Source: Gymnodinialimonas phycosphaerae
Lineage (GTDB): Bacteria > Pseudomonadota > Alphaproteobacteria > Rhodobacterales > Rhodobacteraceae
Assembly: GCF_019195455.1 (NCBI RefSeq)
Contig: NZ_JAIMBW010000001.1
Coordinates: forward strand, 3,004,001-3,068,000
Direction of reading: 5' to 3'
DNA: 64,000 nt
Positions 17,976 to 26,885 of the stretch are shown piece by piece. The translations under genes and the position numbers were made by a program. The notes below the pieces were generated by a model. It saw only the letters and a list, made by a program, of their open reading frames with translations. It was not told the DNA's origin and searched no databases. Every line of letters starts with the position of its first letter. The stretch's first letter is position 1.

Positions 17976-20216
17976 ATGGGCAAGTTGAAAACCTTCACCC
18001 GCCGCGCGTTTCTTGTAGGCTCTGCTGCCGTCGCGGGCGGCGTGGCCTTCGGCGCGTATCTGGTGGTGCGCGACCCGGAAAACCCGAATTTGGAAGGCCT
18101 TGCCGAAGGCGCGGCCTCGTTCAACCCATGGGTCCGCGTTGATGCCAGCGGTGTCACGCTGATCACGCCCCATACCGATATCGGTCAGGGCGCGGCCTCG
18201 ATGCAGGCGGCGCTGATCGCGGAAGAGATGGACCTTGAATGGGCGGATTTCGACATCGATTTTGGCCGTCCCGCCCCTGCCTACTGGAACACTGCGATGG
18301 GCAGCGAAGGGGCGCCATTGTTGCCTTGGGATGACGGTTTTGGCGCCCGCGCCATGCGCGGCTCGATGGACAGCCTGATGAAGGTGATCGGGATGCAGGG
18401 GACGGGTGGCTCGACCTCCACCCCCGACAGTTTCGTGAAACTGCGAGAGGCGGGCGCCATGGCCCGCGAGACGTTGAAGCTGGCCGCCTCACAACGCACA
18501 GGCGTTGCGGTCGCGGACCTGCGCACCGAGGCAGGCGCGGTGCATCTGCCCGATGGCACGGTGATCCCCTACGCGGATCTGGCAGCCGAGGCCGCGCAGC
18601 TAGAGCCCGTCCAAGATACGCCCCTGCGCGATCCCGCAACGTGGCGCTTGATCGGCAAAGACATGCCCCGCCTTGATATCATGGCGAAATCTACTGGCGC
18701 GCCGATCTTCGGGATTGACCTGGAACTCGCCGACATGGCGCGGGCGAGTGTGCGGATGAACCCGCGCAAAGGCGGAGTGCTGAACGGCTTTGACGCAAGC
18801 GGCGCGGAAGGAATGCCGGGAGTTGAGCGCATTCTAGAGATCCCCGGCGGCGTTGCCGTTATCGCCACCAACACCTGGTACGCGATGCAAGCGCTCGATG
18901 CGATCGAGTATGACTGGGGCCCTGCCCCCTACGCCCCCGAGCAAGCGGATCATTGGGCGGCACTGGAGGCCGGTTTCACCGACGCAAACCTCGATAGCGA
19001 ATGGTTGAACGTCGGCGACGTAGAGGCCGACATGCCTGACGCCGAGGTGCTGGAGGCCGAGTACCGCGTGCCCTACGTCGCGCACCAACCGCTGGAACCG
19101 CTCAACGCCATTGTGCTTGTGGAAGACGGCGGCGTGCAGGTGTGGACCAGCCACCAAATGCCACGCTTCCTGCAGCAGCAAGTGGCCGCGATCACCGGCC
19201 ATGATGCCGATCAGGTGACGCTGCACAACCAATACGCGGGCGGATCCTTTGGGCATCGGCTGGAGTTCGAGCAGGTCAAACAGACAACCGAAATCGCAGT
19301 GCAGCTGCGCGGTACGCCGGTGAAAATGACCTACAGCCGGGAAGAGGATTTCGCCCAGGATTTCCCCCGTCAGATCACCATGGGTCGCGGACGCGGCGCA
19401 GTGCGCGGCGGCCGGGTCATCAGCTATGACACGCAGATCGCCGCCCCTTCGGTGATGCGGTCCCAGATCGGTCGGCTCGGACAGTCCCTGCCCGGCCCCG
19501 ACAGTCAGATCGCCGCCGGCATCTGGCAGCAGCCCTATGGGTTCGAGAACGCCCGCATGCGCGCCTACGCGGTGGAGGGGCTGTCGCCGGTATCTTCGTG
19601 GCGCTCGGTCGGGGCCTCGGCAAACGGGTTTGTGGGGGAGGGCTTCCTCGACGAGTTGATCCATGCCGCTGGCGCCGACCCGCTGGAAGAACGCATCCGC
19701 CTATGCACCCTTGATGACGTCAGTGCCCGCGTGCTGGAAGCCGTCGGGGACATGTCCAATTGGGGTGAGGTCCTGCCCGAGGGCACGGGACGGGGCGTGG
19801 CCCTTGTCCACGCCTTCGGCGTGCCGTGTGCCGAGGTGGTAGAAGTCACGAATACCGACAATGGCATCCGCCTCGACCGCGTCTGGGTCGCCGCCGACGT
19901 TGGCCGGATCGTCGACCCGGTCAACTTCGAAAACAACGTCAAGGGCGGCGTGATCTGGGGCCTCGGCCACGCGATCAATGCGGAACTCACCTACACCGAT
20001 GGCATCGCGGATCAGACCAATTTCCACGTCCACGACGGGATGCGCATGCACCAGACGCCCGAAATCTTCGTGCGCGGGTTGGAAAATGGCCCCGTGCGCG
20101 GAATTGGGGAACCCCCCGTGCCGCCCGCCGCCCCCGCCCTGGCCAATGCAATCTTCGCCGCCACGGGCCAACGCCTGAGAGAGATGCCGTTCTGGAACCA
20201 CATTGATTTCGTGTAA
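17976..20216 (+). CDS. iorB: Molybdopterin-binding subunit of a molybdenum hydroxylase (isoquinoline 1-oxidoreductase beta type)
   Basis: 746 residues from ATG 17976. The N-terminus carries a twin-arginine signal (Arg9-Arg10 in FTRRAFLVG followed by a hydrophobic stretch), so the folded heterodimer, with iorA co-exported, is expected in the periplasm. The molybdopterin-binding domain has repeated aldehyde oxidase/xanthine dehydrogenase segments, including TDIGQGAASMQAALIAEEM and the C-terminal GIGEPPVPPAAPALANAI, where the Glu corresponds to the catalytic base. Substrate is an aldehyde or an N-heterocycle and cannot be told apart from the sequence alone. Probably controlled by the upstream inverted repeat. 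Confidence 0.87.
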   Translation: MGKLKTFTRRAFLVGSAAVAGGVAFGAYLVVRDPENPNLEGLAEGAASFNPWVRVDASGVTLITPHTDIGQGAASMQAALIAEEMDLEWADFDIDFGRPAPAYWNTAMGSEGAPLLPWDDGFGARAMRGSMDSLMKVIGMQGTGGSTSTPDSFVKLREAGAMARETLKLAASQRTGVAVADLRTEAGAVHLPDGTVIPYADLAAEAAQLEPVQDTPLRDPATWRLIGKDMPRLDIMAKSTGAPIFGIDLELADMARASVRMNPRKGGVLNGFDASGAEGMPGVERILEIPGGVAVIATNTWYAMQALDAIEYDWGPAPYAPEQADHWAALEAGFTDANLDSEWLNVGDVEADMPDAEVLEAEYRVPYVAHQPLEPLNAIVLVEDGGVQVWTSHQMPRFLQQQVAAITGHDADQVTLHNQYAGGSFGHRLEFEQVKQTTEIAVQLRGTPVKMTYSREEDFAQDFPRQITMGRGRGAVRGGRVISYDTQIAAPSVMRSQIGRLGQSLPGPDSQIAAGIWQQPYGFENARMRAYAVEGLSPVSSWRSVGASANGFVGEGFLDELIHAAGADPLEERIRLCTLDDVSARVLEAVGDMSNWGEVLPEGTGRGVALVHAFGVPCAEVVEVTNTDNGIRLDRVWVAADVGRIVDPVNFENNVKGGVIWGLGHAINAELTYTDGIADQTNFHVHDGMRMHQTPEIFVRGLENGPVRGIGEPPVPPAAPALANAIFAATGQRLREMPFWNHIDFV

Positions 20217-20303
20217 CGCGGTGCCTCACCCCTGACGGCGCCAGGCCTTTGCGCGAATCGACTTGTCTGCAAAGCTGTCCCCTGAGCCAGGAGGGGACAG
20301 GAA

Positions 20304-21074
20304 ATGACAGCGGGTGAGGCCGCAATTCTATGTGTCGTGGCCGTCATCGGCCACCTCATGGCGCTGTTCTGGTTGTGCGTGGAGGATTACGAGATCGATC
20401 TGTCCCGCGACCGCATCTATGATTTGCCGATCAAGGACGCGCAGGTGCGCCGAGAATTGAAGAACTCGCTGCACACGCCGATGCATGCCGTGATCCTTTT
20501 GCTGGCGCTGCTTGTCGGCCTGTTCGAGGCGCGCGGCTTGGGCACTTTTCTGTGGACGCTTGTGCTGACGGCGCTCTGGACTGAGGTCTGGCATTATGCC
20601 TCGCATCGGGCGTTTCATCTCAAGTCACTGCATTGGATCCATGCCGAGCATCACAAAAGCCGCCTCTCCAGCCCGTTCACCGCGCTGTCCTTTTCCTTCA
20701 CCGAGAAGCTGATCTTCGACCTTGGCATCGTGGGTGGCATGGCCCTTTTAGGGTTGTTCATCGAGCTGAATTTCTACGGCATCGCGACGTGGTTCGTGGG
20801 CTACCTGATCATCAATTCCTACGGTCATGCCAATTATGAGATTCGAGGCGAAAGTTTCATGGCCCTCAAGGGCACCGTGCTGACCTCCACCGTCTATCAC
20901 GCGCTGCATCACAGCCGGTACACAGGCAATTATGGGCTGGGAACCCGTGTGTTGGACCGCCTGTTCGAGACAGAATGGCCCGACGCGGCGGCGGTCTTCG
21001 ACAAGGTCGTCGTGCACAAGGAACCGCTTCATGCCTTGCGCGAAACCGTGGACAGCACGGAGGTGCAATCATGA
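20304..21074 (+). CDS. Sterol desaturase / fatty acid hydroxylase family membrane protein
   Basis: 256 residues with about four membrane helices and the histidine clusters of the di-iron hydroxylase superfamily: His97 and His101 (HYASH), His113, His116 and His117 (HAEHH) and His199, His202 and His203 (HALHH). Such enzymes hydroxylate or desaturate lipid chains or carotenoids in the membrane using oxygen. It starts after GAGGGGACAGGAA and overlaps the next gene by 4 bases, so its job is likely joined to that of the acyltransferase-like protein. Confidence 0.88.
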   Translation: MTAGEAAILCVVAVIGHLMALFWLCVEDYEIDLSRDRIYDLPIKDAQVRRELKNSLHTPMHAVILLLALLVGLFEARGLGTFLWTLVLTALWTEVWHYASHRAFHLKSLHWIHAEHHKSRLSSPFTALSFSFTEKLIFDLGIVGGMALLGLFIELNFYGIATWFVGYLIINSYGHANYEIRGESFMALKGTVLTSTVYHALHHSRYTGNYGLGTRVLDRLFETEWPDAAAVFDKVVVHKEPLHALRETVDSTEVQS

Positions 21075-22045
21075 CGCCTGACATGCGCGCCGCCCTGCAA
21101 GAGACCGGGCAGAAAGTGACCTTCACCGACGGAGAAATCCTGCGTCACAAGGACGCTTTCGCCCCCGATATGCTGCTAATCACGCAAGGAAAAGTCGATT
21201 GCATCCTGTCCGCATCCGACGCCATTCACCTGACCGTCGGCCCCGATACCATCGTCGGCGAAATCGGGTTTCTGACAGGCAAGGGCGCGACGGCGACCTT
21301 GCGTGCGCTTGGTCCGGTTGAGGCCCTGTCTCTGGATGCTGCTGCGTTGCAGCGACTGCAAAGGGACATGCCCTCCATTGCCGCCCAGGTACTGCGCCAC
21401 CTCGCACGGCTGATGTCTGAGCGCCAAGAGCAGAACGAGGATCTGCTGGCCGACAGCGATCCGGGCAAACGGTCGGACTTCGAGATCATCCGCTGCTCGA
21501 CCCTCGACCAACTGCGCGCAGCACAGCGTCTGCGCTACGATGTCTACTGTGTCGAGTTGGGGCGAAGCTCTCCCTTCGCGGATGCTGACGAGGGCATCCT
21601 CGTCGACGACCTCGATGAACATGGCACGTCCTTCATCGCGCTGGAGACAGGCCTTGTCATCGGCACCGCGCGGGTGAACCTTGGCCGTGACGGCGCGCTT
21701 GGGGTCCTGCCGGACCTTTACGGCATCGAGGCATCGCCCTTTGAGTTGGAGAACAGCGCCATCATCACGAAATACGCGGTTCGTGACAGTCATCGTGGCG
21801 GCTTCACCTACCTGCGCCTGTTCAGTGCCATCGGCACCTATGTCCATGCCTCTCGGGTCGATGCGATCTTCATCGACTGTGTGCCGAAGCTTGCCCGATT
21901 CTACGGCAGTGTCGGGTTCGAAAGGACGGGCGATGATTTCATACACTATGAGAATGGCCTGTCGGTGCCCATGGTGCTGGATCTGAATGCCTTTTTCGAA
22001 CGGATGCCCCTTGAAGAGCGCCTGCGCCGCAACCGTCCTTTCTGA
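21071..22045 (+). CDS. Fusion of a cyclic-nucleotide-binding-like domain with an autoinducer-synthase/GNAT-like acyltransferase
   Basis: 324 residues. Residues about 10-120 form a CRP-type sensor domain with GEIGFLTGKGATATLRAL at the position of the phosphate-binding cassette. There is no helix-turn-helix. Residues about 137-300 resemble LuxI/FeeM-like N-acyltransferases (RLRYDVYCVELG, later a conserved Asp-Asp stretch, and an ENSAIITKYAVRDSHRG segment). This layout suggests a nucleotide-gated transferase making an N-acyl amine or amino acid. Coupled by ATGA to the membrane hydroxylase, it may produce or modify an amino lipid. The acyl acceptor and the allosteric ligand are unknown. Confidence 0.75.
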   Translation: MTPDMRAALQETGQKVTFTDGEILRHKDAFAPDMLLITQGKVDCILSASDAIHLTVGPDTIVGEIGFLTGKGATATLRALGPVEALSLDAAALQRLQRDMPSIAAQVLRHLARLMSERQEQNEDLLADSDPGKRSDFEIIRCSTLDQLRAAQRLRYDVYCVELGRSSPFADADEGILVDDLDEHGTSFIALETGLVIGTARVNLGRDGALGVLPDLYGIEASPFELENSAIITKYAVRDSHRGGFTYLRLFSAIGTYVHASRVDAIFIDCVPKLARFYGSVGFERTGDDFIHYENGLSVPMVLDLNAFFERMPLEERLRRNRPF

Positions 22046-22048
22046 GCG

Positions 22049-22063
22049 TTAAACGTTCCTTCA
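22049..22063. promoter_or_regulatory. CtrA-like box before motB
   Basis: TTAA, seven bases, TTCA: 7 of 8 matches to the CtrA consensus TTAA-N7-TTAA. It lies 50 bases before motB. In Rhodobacterales CtrA activates motility genes. Confidence 0.55.
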
Positions 22064-22112
22064 CGACCAACGGCTAGGTTTGCGGAACGAGTAGTCCGCG
22101 AAAGAGCGCCCC

Positions 22113-22946
22113 ATGGCCGATAATGACCTTCGTCCAATCATCATCAAGAAAAAGAAGGTGATCGCAGGCGGCGGCCACCATGGCGGCGCATGGAAAGTGG
22201 CCTATGCGGATTTCGTGACCGCCATGATGGCGTTCTTCATGCTGATGTGGCTGTTGAATGCCACGACCGAAAGCCAACGCAAGGGGTTGGCCGACTACTT
22301 CAGCCCAACGATCCCGGTCGCCCGGATTTCCGGCGGCGGCGACGGTGCCTTCGGCGGCGACAGCCCCTTCTCGGAAGAAGTGTTGTCCCAGGACGGCACT
22401 GGTGCCACCAGCCTGCGCCCGACAGAGGGGCGACAGGCCCTTGGGCTTGAGGGCAGCGAACATGACGCAGAGGAAGACGCGGCAAACCTGGCCGAGATCG
22501 AGGGATCGCTGACCGGCGATGGCGGCGACAGCATCCTTAGCGACCTTGCCCGCCCCCATATCGAGACGCGGCTGACCGACGAAGGCCTGGTGATCGAGAT
22601 CTATTCGCGCCCGGGCCAGCCGATTTTTGATTCTGATACCGGCATGCCCCAGCCGTGGTTGGCGGACTTGGCCGTTTCCATGGCGAATCTGTTCGGCACC
22701 GTCACCAACGGTGTTGCGGTCGAAGCCCACATCGCGGCAGAGCCCTTGGTGCGTGCCACGGAAAGCGGCTGGCAACGCACGACCGAACGCGCGCAACTGA
22801 TCCGCGCTCTGCTTGAAGGCGGCGGCTTGGATGCACAGCGCATCGCGCGGGTAACAGGGCATTCTGACCGTGAGCCCTTGATTGATCCGCCGATTTCGCC
22901 GCGCAACGACCGGATCGAAGTCATCCTTCTGCGCGCCCGGTACTAG
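22113..22946 (+). CDS. motB: Flagellar stator protein MotB
   Basis: 277 residues. The single membrane helix follows a basic N-terminus, and Asp33 in YADFVTAMMAFFMLMWLL is the conserved proton-binding residue. The C-terminal part is an OmpA-like peptidoglycan-binding domain (GHSDREPLIDPPISPRNDRIE). With MotA it forms the proton-driven stator. Here motB is well separated from motA (at about 33.7 kb), unlike the usual motAB pair. A CtrA-like box lies 50 bases upstream. Confidence 0.9.
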   Translation: MADNDLRPIIIKKKKVIAGGGHHGGAWKVAYADFVTAMMAFFMLMWLLNATTESQRKGLADYFSPTIPVARISGGGDGAFGGDSPFSEEVLSQDGTGATSLRPTEGRQALGLEGSEHDAEEDAANLAEIEGSLTGDGGDSILSDLARPHIETRLTDEGLVIEIYSRPGQPIFDSDTGMPQPWLADLAVSMANLFGTVTNGVAVEAHIAAEPLVRATESGWQRTTERAQLIRALLEGGGLDAQRIARVTGHSDREPLIDPPISPRNDRIEVILLRARY

Positions 22947-22995
22947 GGCGCGACCAAACGCAAAATCGGGCGGAAAATGCATCACATTTTATTCG

Positions 22996-23010
22996 TTAGG
23001 ACGCCCTTAA
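22996..23010. promoter_or_regulatory. CtrA-like box before flgE
   Basis: TTAG, seven bases, TTAA, which reads TTAA-N7-CTAA on the other strand, 7 of 8 to the CtrA consensus. It is 55 bases before the flgE start, in the promoter region of the flgE-flgK-flgL-flgI unit. Confidence 0.6.
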
Positions 23011-23064
23011 GCCTTCGGACCGCACAGTAGACCCAATTCCAGATGCAGCAGAAAGGCGCATGTG

Positions 23065-24384
23065 ATGACAATTTCTTCCTCGCTCAACGCGGGTGTGGCG
23101 GGCCTCTCGGTCAATGCCAGCCGTTTGGCCACGATTGCCGACAACATCGCAAACTCGGGAACCCATGGGTACAAGAAGGCCGTAGCCGACTTTTCCTCCA
23201 TGGTGATTGATCAGGGCAGCGGGATCTATTCCGCCGGTGGCGTTCGCGTCACGACGCAACGTCTGATCGACGAATCGGGCGCCCTTGGCACCACCAATAA
23301 CGCGACAGACCTCGCCGTTCGTGGGCGCGGCTTCCTGCCGGTCACCACGAACTCTGCCGTCAACGCCGCCGACGGCACCGACCTTCCGCTGTATTTGGCC
23401 ACGACAGGATCCTTCCGGACCGATGCCGATGGCTATTTGGTGACCCCGTCGGGTGTGACCCTCATGGGGTGGCCTGCGGAAGCAGACGGCTCCATCCCCA
23501 GTTTCCCTCGCGACACAAGCGTTGGGCTGGAACCTGTTCAGGTGAACGTGAACCAATTCACGTCCGAGCCAACGACCAGGATCTCGTTGGGGGTCAACCT
23601 GCCGGGCACCGACACCACTGCTGGCTCCGCTGGCGACACGCGCCAGCTGTCCGTCGAATACTTCGATAACCTCGGCACGTCCCAGTCCATCGACGCGTAT
23701 TTCACACCAACCGTTCCGGCGTCCGGTGACCCGGCCTCCAACACATGGACGATGGTGCTGCGCGACAGCGCCTCCAACGACGCCATCATCGGCGAATATA
23801 CGGTCGTCTTCGAAGACAGCCGCACGGCCGGCGGTACGATTCAAAGTGTCTCACAAGGTGTCCCGCCGGTTGGAGGCACCTGGAACTCGACCACCGGTGC
23901 CTTCACCGTTGACGTGCTTGGCGGCCCGATCGAATTCAATATCGGTGCACAAGGATCCGGGGCTGGATTGACTCAATTGTCCGATAGCTTCGCGCCGACG
24001 GCCATTTCGAAGGATGGCTCCCCGGTGGGCAACCTCGTCTCGGTTGAAGTCGACGCAAATGGGTTCGTGCACGCCAACTTCGACGTGGGCATCACCCGAA
24101 CCGTCTACCAGATCCCTCTGATCGACCTGCCCAACCCCAATGGCCTGATGTCTCACGATAATCAGCTGTATTCGACCTCTGCAGAAAGCGGCAGCTTCTT
24201 CTTGTGGGATGCCGGTGACGGCCCAACCGGCGACATTGTCGCCTACGCGTTGGAGGAATCCACCACCGACGTTGCAGCGGAACTGACGCAGTTGATCCAA
24301 ACGCAACGGGCGTATTCGTCGAACGCGAAGATCATCCAGACCGTGGATGAGATGCTACAGGAGACCACGAATATCATCCGCTAA
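23065..24384 (+). CDS. flgE: Flagellar hook protein FlgE
   Basis: 439 residues from the ATG at 23065; a GTG one codon earlier is also possible. The N-terminus ISSSLNAGVAGLSVNASRLA with IADNIANSGTHGYKK is the conserved flagellar rod/hook helix, and the C-terminus ELTQLIQTQRAYSSNAKIIQ with TVDEMLQETTNII is the matching coiled-coil end. The middle forms the hook subunit body. It is first in the flgE-flgK-flgL-flgI unit. Confidence 0.95.
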   Translation: MTISSSLNAGVAGLSVNASRLATIADNIANSGTHGYKKAVADFSSMVIDQGSGIYSAGGVRVTTQRLIDESGALGTTNNATDLAVRGRGFLPVTTNSAVNAADGTDLPLYLATTGSFRTDADGYLVTPSGVTLMGWPAEADGSIPSFPRDTSVGLEPVQVNVNQFTSEPTTRISLGVNLPGTDTTAGSAGDTRQLSVEYFDNLGTSQSIDAYFTPTVPASGDPASNTWTMVLRDSASNDAIIGEYTVVFEDSRTAGGTIQSVSQGVPPVGGTWNSTTGAFTVDVLGGPIEFNIGAQGSGAGLTQLSDSFAPTAISKDGSPVGNLVSVEVDANGFVHANFDVGITRTVYQIPLIDLPNPNGLMSHDNQLYSTSAESGSFFLWDAGDGPTGDIVAYALEESTTDVAAELTQLIQTQRAYSSNAKIIQTVDEMLQETTNIIR

Positions 24385-24414
24385 AATCGCGTTGGTATTC
24401 GGGGCTGAATTCCC

Positions 24415-25878
24415 ATGAGCATTTCTTCAACACTCTCCAGCGCGCTAAGCGGCCTGACCGCCTCGTCGCGGGCGGCGGACGTTGTCTCGTCCAACATCGC
24501 AAATGCGATGACAGACGGCTACGGCGTACGCCGCCTCGATCTAGCCTCCCGGCAGATCGGCAACGACGGCTCCGGCGTGCGCATCGTCGGGATTACCCGG
24601 CAGGAAGATACGGTCCTGATCGGGCAGCGCCGCTCGGCGGGCGCCGACCTCGGCGCAAGCCAGACCGCCGCCGATTTCATGGCACGTCTTGAATCACTGA
24701 TCGGCGCGCCGGACGACCCCGGCAGCCTGTCGGCGCGACTGGCAGACTTCGAAGGCAAACTCATCTCGGCCGCAAACGCGCCGTGGAATGCGACCCACCT
24801 CAGTGGCGCTGTTCAAGGCGCACAGGCTTTTGCCGAGGCGCTCAATTCGCTCAGCGATGACGTTCAGGCCGAGCGTGGCCGTGCGGACACGAACATCGGG
24901 CTCGCGGTGGATCAGATCAACGCTTCACTCCAGGGCCTGGAAGAGCTGAATTCACGCATCCTCTCGGTAAGCGCCAGCGGCGGCGAAGTCGCGTCCTTGA
25001 TGGACGCACAAAGCCAGTTGGTAGACCAGATTTCTCCGCTGATCCCCTTGCAAACGCGCCGGGACAACAACGGCAAACTCAACATCTACAGCGACGACGG
25101 GCATGTGCTGCTCAGCCATCGCGCGGCCACCCTCGGGTTCGATAAAGCGCCGGGCATGGATCCCTACCTGTCCCTCGACAATGCCACCCTGTCCGGGCTG
25201 ACGATAAACGGCAGAGACATGCGCATGGATGGGCCCGACCCGGCCTTTGACGGCGGCCAGTTGCGGGCCCTTTTCGACGTCCGCGACACGTTGGCGCCCG
25301 AAGCCCAAGCCCGTCTTGACGGCATCGCGATGGACCTTGCGGAACGCTTTGACACTTCCGGTCTGGATGCGACCCTGACCGCCGGTGCGCCGGGTCTTTT
25401 CACCGATGCCGGCAATCTTGCCGACACCATGAACGAGCTTGGCCTCGCATCACGGTTGCGCGTCAATGCCGCCGTGGTCCCGGACGAAGGCGGTGCCGTC
25501 TGGCGCCTGCGGGACGGCATGGGGGCGACCTCTGAAGGTCCAACGGGAAACGCCACGTTCCTGACCGCGCAGATCGATGCCTTGGCGACGTCGCGCATCA
25601 CGGGCTCTGCCGCGTTCTCCAGCACGCAGCGCACCATGGCCGGGTTGATCTCTGAAAACCTGTCGATTGCGGGTTTGGCGCGCTCGACGGCTGACATGTC
25701 TCTTGGTCGATCCTCCGCTCAGCATGCCGCGCTGGAGGCAGCAGAACTTGCGGGGGGTGTCGATTCCGACGCGGAATTGCAGCAGCTCCTGCGGATTGAA
25801 CAGATGTATGCCGCGAATGCCCGCGTGGTCAGTGTGGCAGAACAATTGATGGATGAATTGATGAGGATCGCGGGATGA
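24415..25878 (+). CDS. flgK: Flagellar hook-associated protein 1 FlgK
   Basis: 487 residues. The N-terminal SISSTLSSALSGLTASSRAA and VVSSNIANAMTDGYGVRRLD, and the C-terminal LLRIEQMYAANARVVSVAEQ are those of FlgK (HAP1), which joins hook to filament. It lies 30 bases after flgE and overlaps flgL by 4 bases. Confidence 0.94.
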   Translation: MSISSTLSSALSGLTASSRAADVVSSNIANAMTDGYGVRRLDLASRQIGNDGSGVRIVGITRQEDTVLIGQRRSAGADLGASQTAADFMARLESLIGAPDDPGSLSARLADFEGKLISAANAPWNATHLSGAVQGAQAFAEALNSLSDDVQAERGRADTNIGLAVDQINASLQGLEELNSRILSVSASGGEVASLMDAQSQLVDQISPLIPLQTRRDNNGKLNIYSDDGHVLLSHRAATLGFDKAPGMDPYLSLDNATLSGLTINGRDMRMDGPDPAFDGGQLRALFDVRDTLAPEAQARLDGIAMDLAERFDTSGLDATLTAGAPGLFTDAGNLADTMNELGLASRLRVNAAVVPDEGGAVWRLRDGMGATSEGPTGNATFLTAQIDALATSRITGSAAFSSTQRTMAGLISENLSIAGLARSTADMSLGRSSAQHAALEAAELAGGVDSDAELQQLLRIEQMYAANARVVSVAEQLMDELMRIAG

Positions 25879-26885
25879 GCATTACGACCTACGGTGACGC
25901 TGCCCAATTCTCGCTCCTCCGCCGCGCTTCGGCACAACAAAAAGCAGATCTCACGCGGCTTACGTCCGAGCTTTCGACAGGCCGGGTCGCAGATCTTGGA
26001 AAGGCATTGGGGGGGGACTACTCGGCGCTGGCCGACATCACACGCGGTATGCGGTTGAACACCACCTTCGCCACGTCTGTGACGGAGGCCGCGATCGCCG
26101 CGGAAGGTCGCCAAAATGCCCTTGGACGCATGTCTGCCGAACTTGATGGTTTCGCGCCATCTCTGTTGGCGGTCACGGGGAGTGGCAGCCTGTCGGACCT
26201 CCAATTGAAGCTGGCCGACGGCACCGACAGGTTTGATCAGGCGGTTGACGTCCTGAACACACGGTTCGCCGGGCGCAGCCTGTTTTCCGCCGACGCCCCT
26301 GATGCGACACCCTTGATCGCCGCCGAAGATATGATGGTCGAGTTGAGGGCGCTGGTCAGCGGTGCTGTGGATGCCACAACAGCAGCGGCCGATGTCACCG
26401 CCTGGTTCATGGACACCGGCGGCGGGTATGAAACGCTGGCCTGGCAAGGAGGGGCGGGCGATGCGCCCTCGGTCCTTATCGGCGAGGGGCAAACGGCGGA
26501 AACCGGCGTGACGGCGCTGGACCCGGCCATTCGAGAAACGCTTGCCGGGCTTGCGTTGGCAGCGCTTGCGTCAGAACAGACCCCGGCCTTCTCCGAAGAT
26601 GAACAACGCGCGTTCATCACCGCCGCTGCGCACCAGATGTTGAACGCCGAGGATGGTTTGATCGGACTGCGCGCGCGTCTGGGGACGGAAGAAGCGCGCA
26701 TCGAAGAGGCAAAGGTGACCGCCGAATCCACGCGCAGCAGTCTGCAAATCGAATATGGGCGGCTGGTCGAAGCGGACCCCTATGACACGGCAACCGAATT
26801 GGAGGCCGTCTCACTTCAACTTGAGAGTCTCTACATCCTGACCGCGCGCATGTCGCGCCTGAGCCTTACGGAGTACCTGAGGTGA
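25875..26885 (+). CDS. flgL: Flagellar hook-associated protein 3 FlgL
   Basis: 336 residues with a flagellin-like N-terminal helix (LRRASAQQKADLTRLTSELS) and C-terminal helix (TRSSLQIEYGRLVEADPYDT and the following LESLYILTARMS). FlgL (HAP3) is the adaptor between FlgK and the filament. Overlaps of 4 bases with both flgK and flgI show tight coupling. Confidence 0.9.
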   Translation: MSITTYGDAAQFSLLRRASAQQKADLTRLTSELSTGRVADLGKALGGDYSALADITRGMRLNTTFATSVTEAAIAAEGRQNALGRMSAELDGFAPSLLAVTGSGSLSDLQLKLADGTDRFDQAVDVLNTRFAGRSLFSADAPDATPLIAAEDMMVELRALVSGAVDATTAAADVTAWFMDTGGGYETLAWQGGAGDAPSVLIGEGQTAETGVTALDPAIRETLAGLALAALASEQTPAFSEDEQRAFITAAAHQMLNAEDGLIGLRARLGTEEARIEEAKVTAESTRSSLQIEYGRLVEADPYDTATELEAVSLQLESLYILTARMSRLSLTEYLR

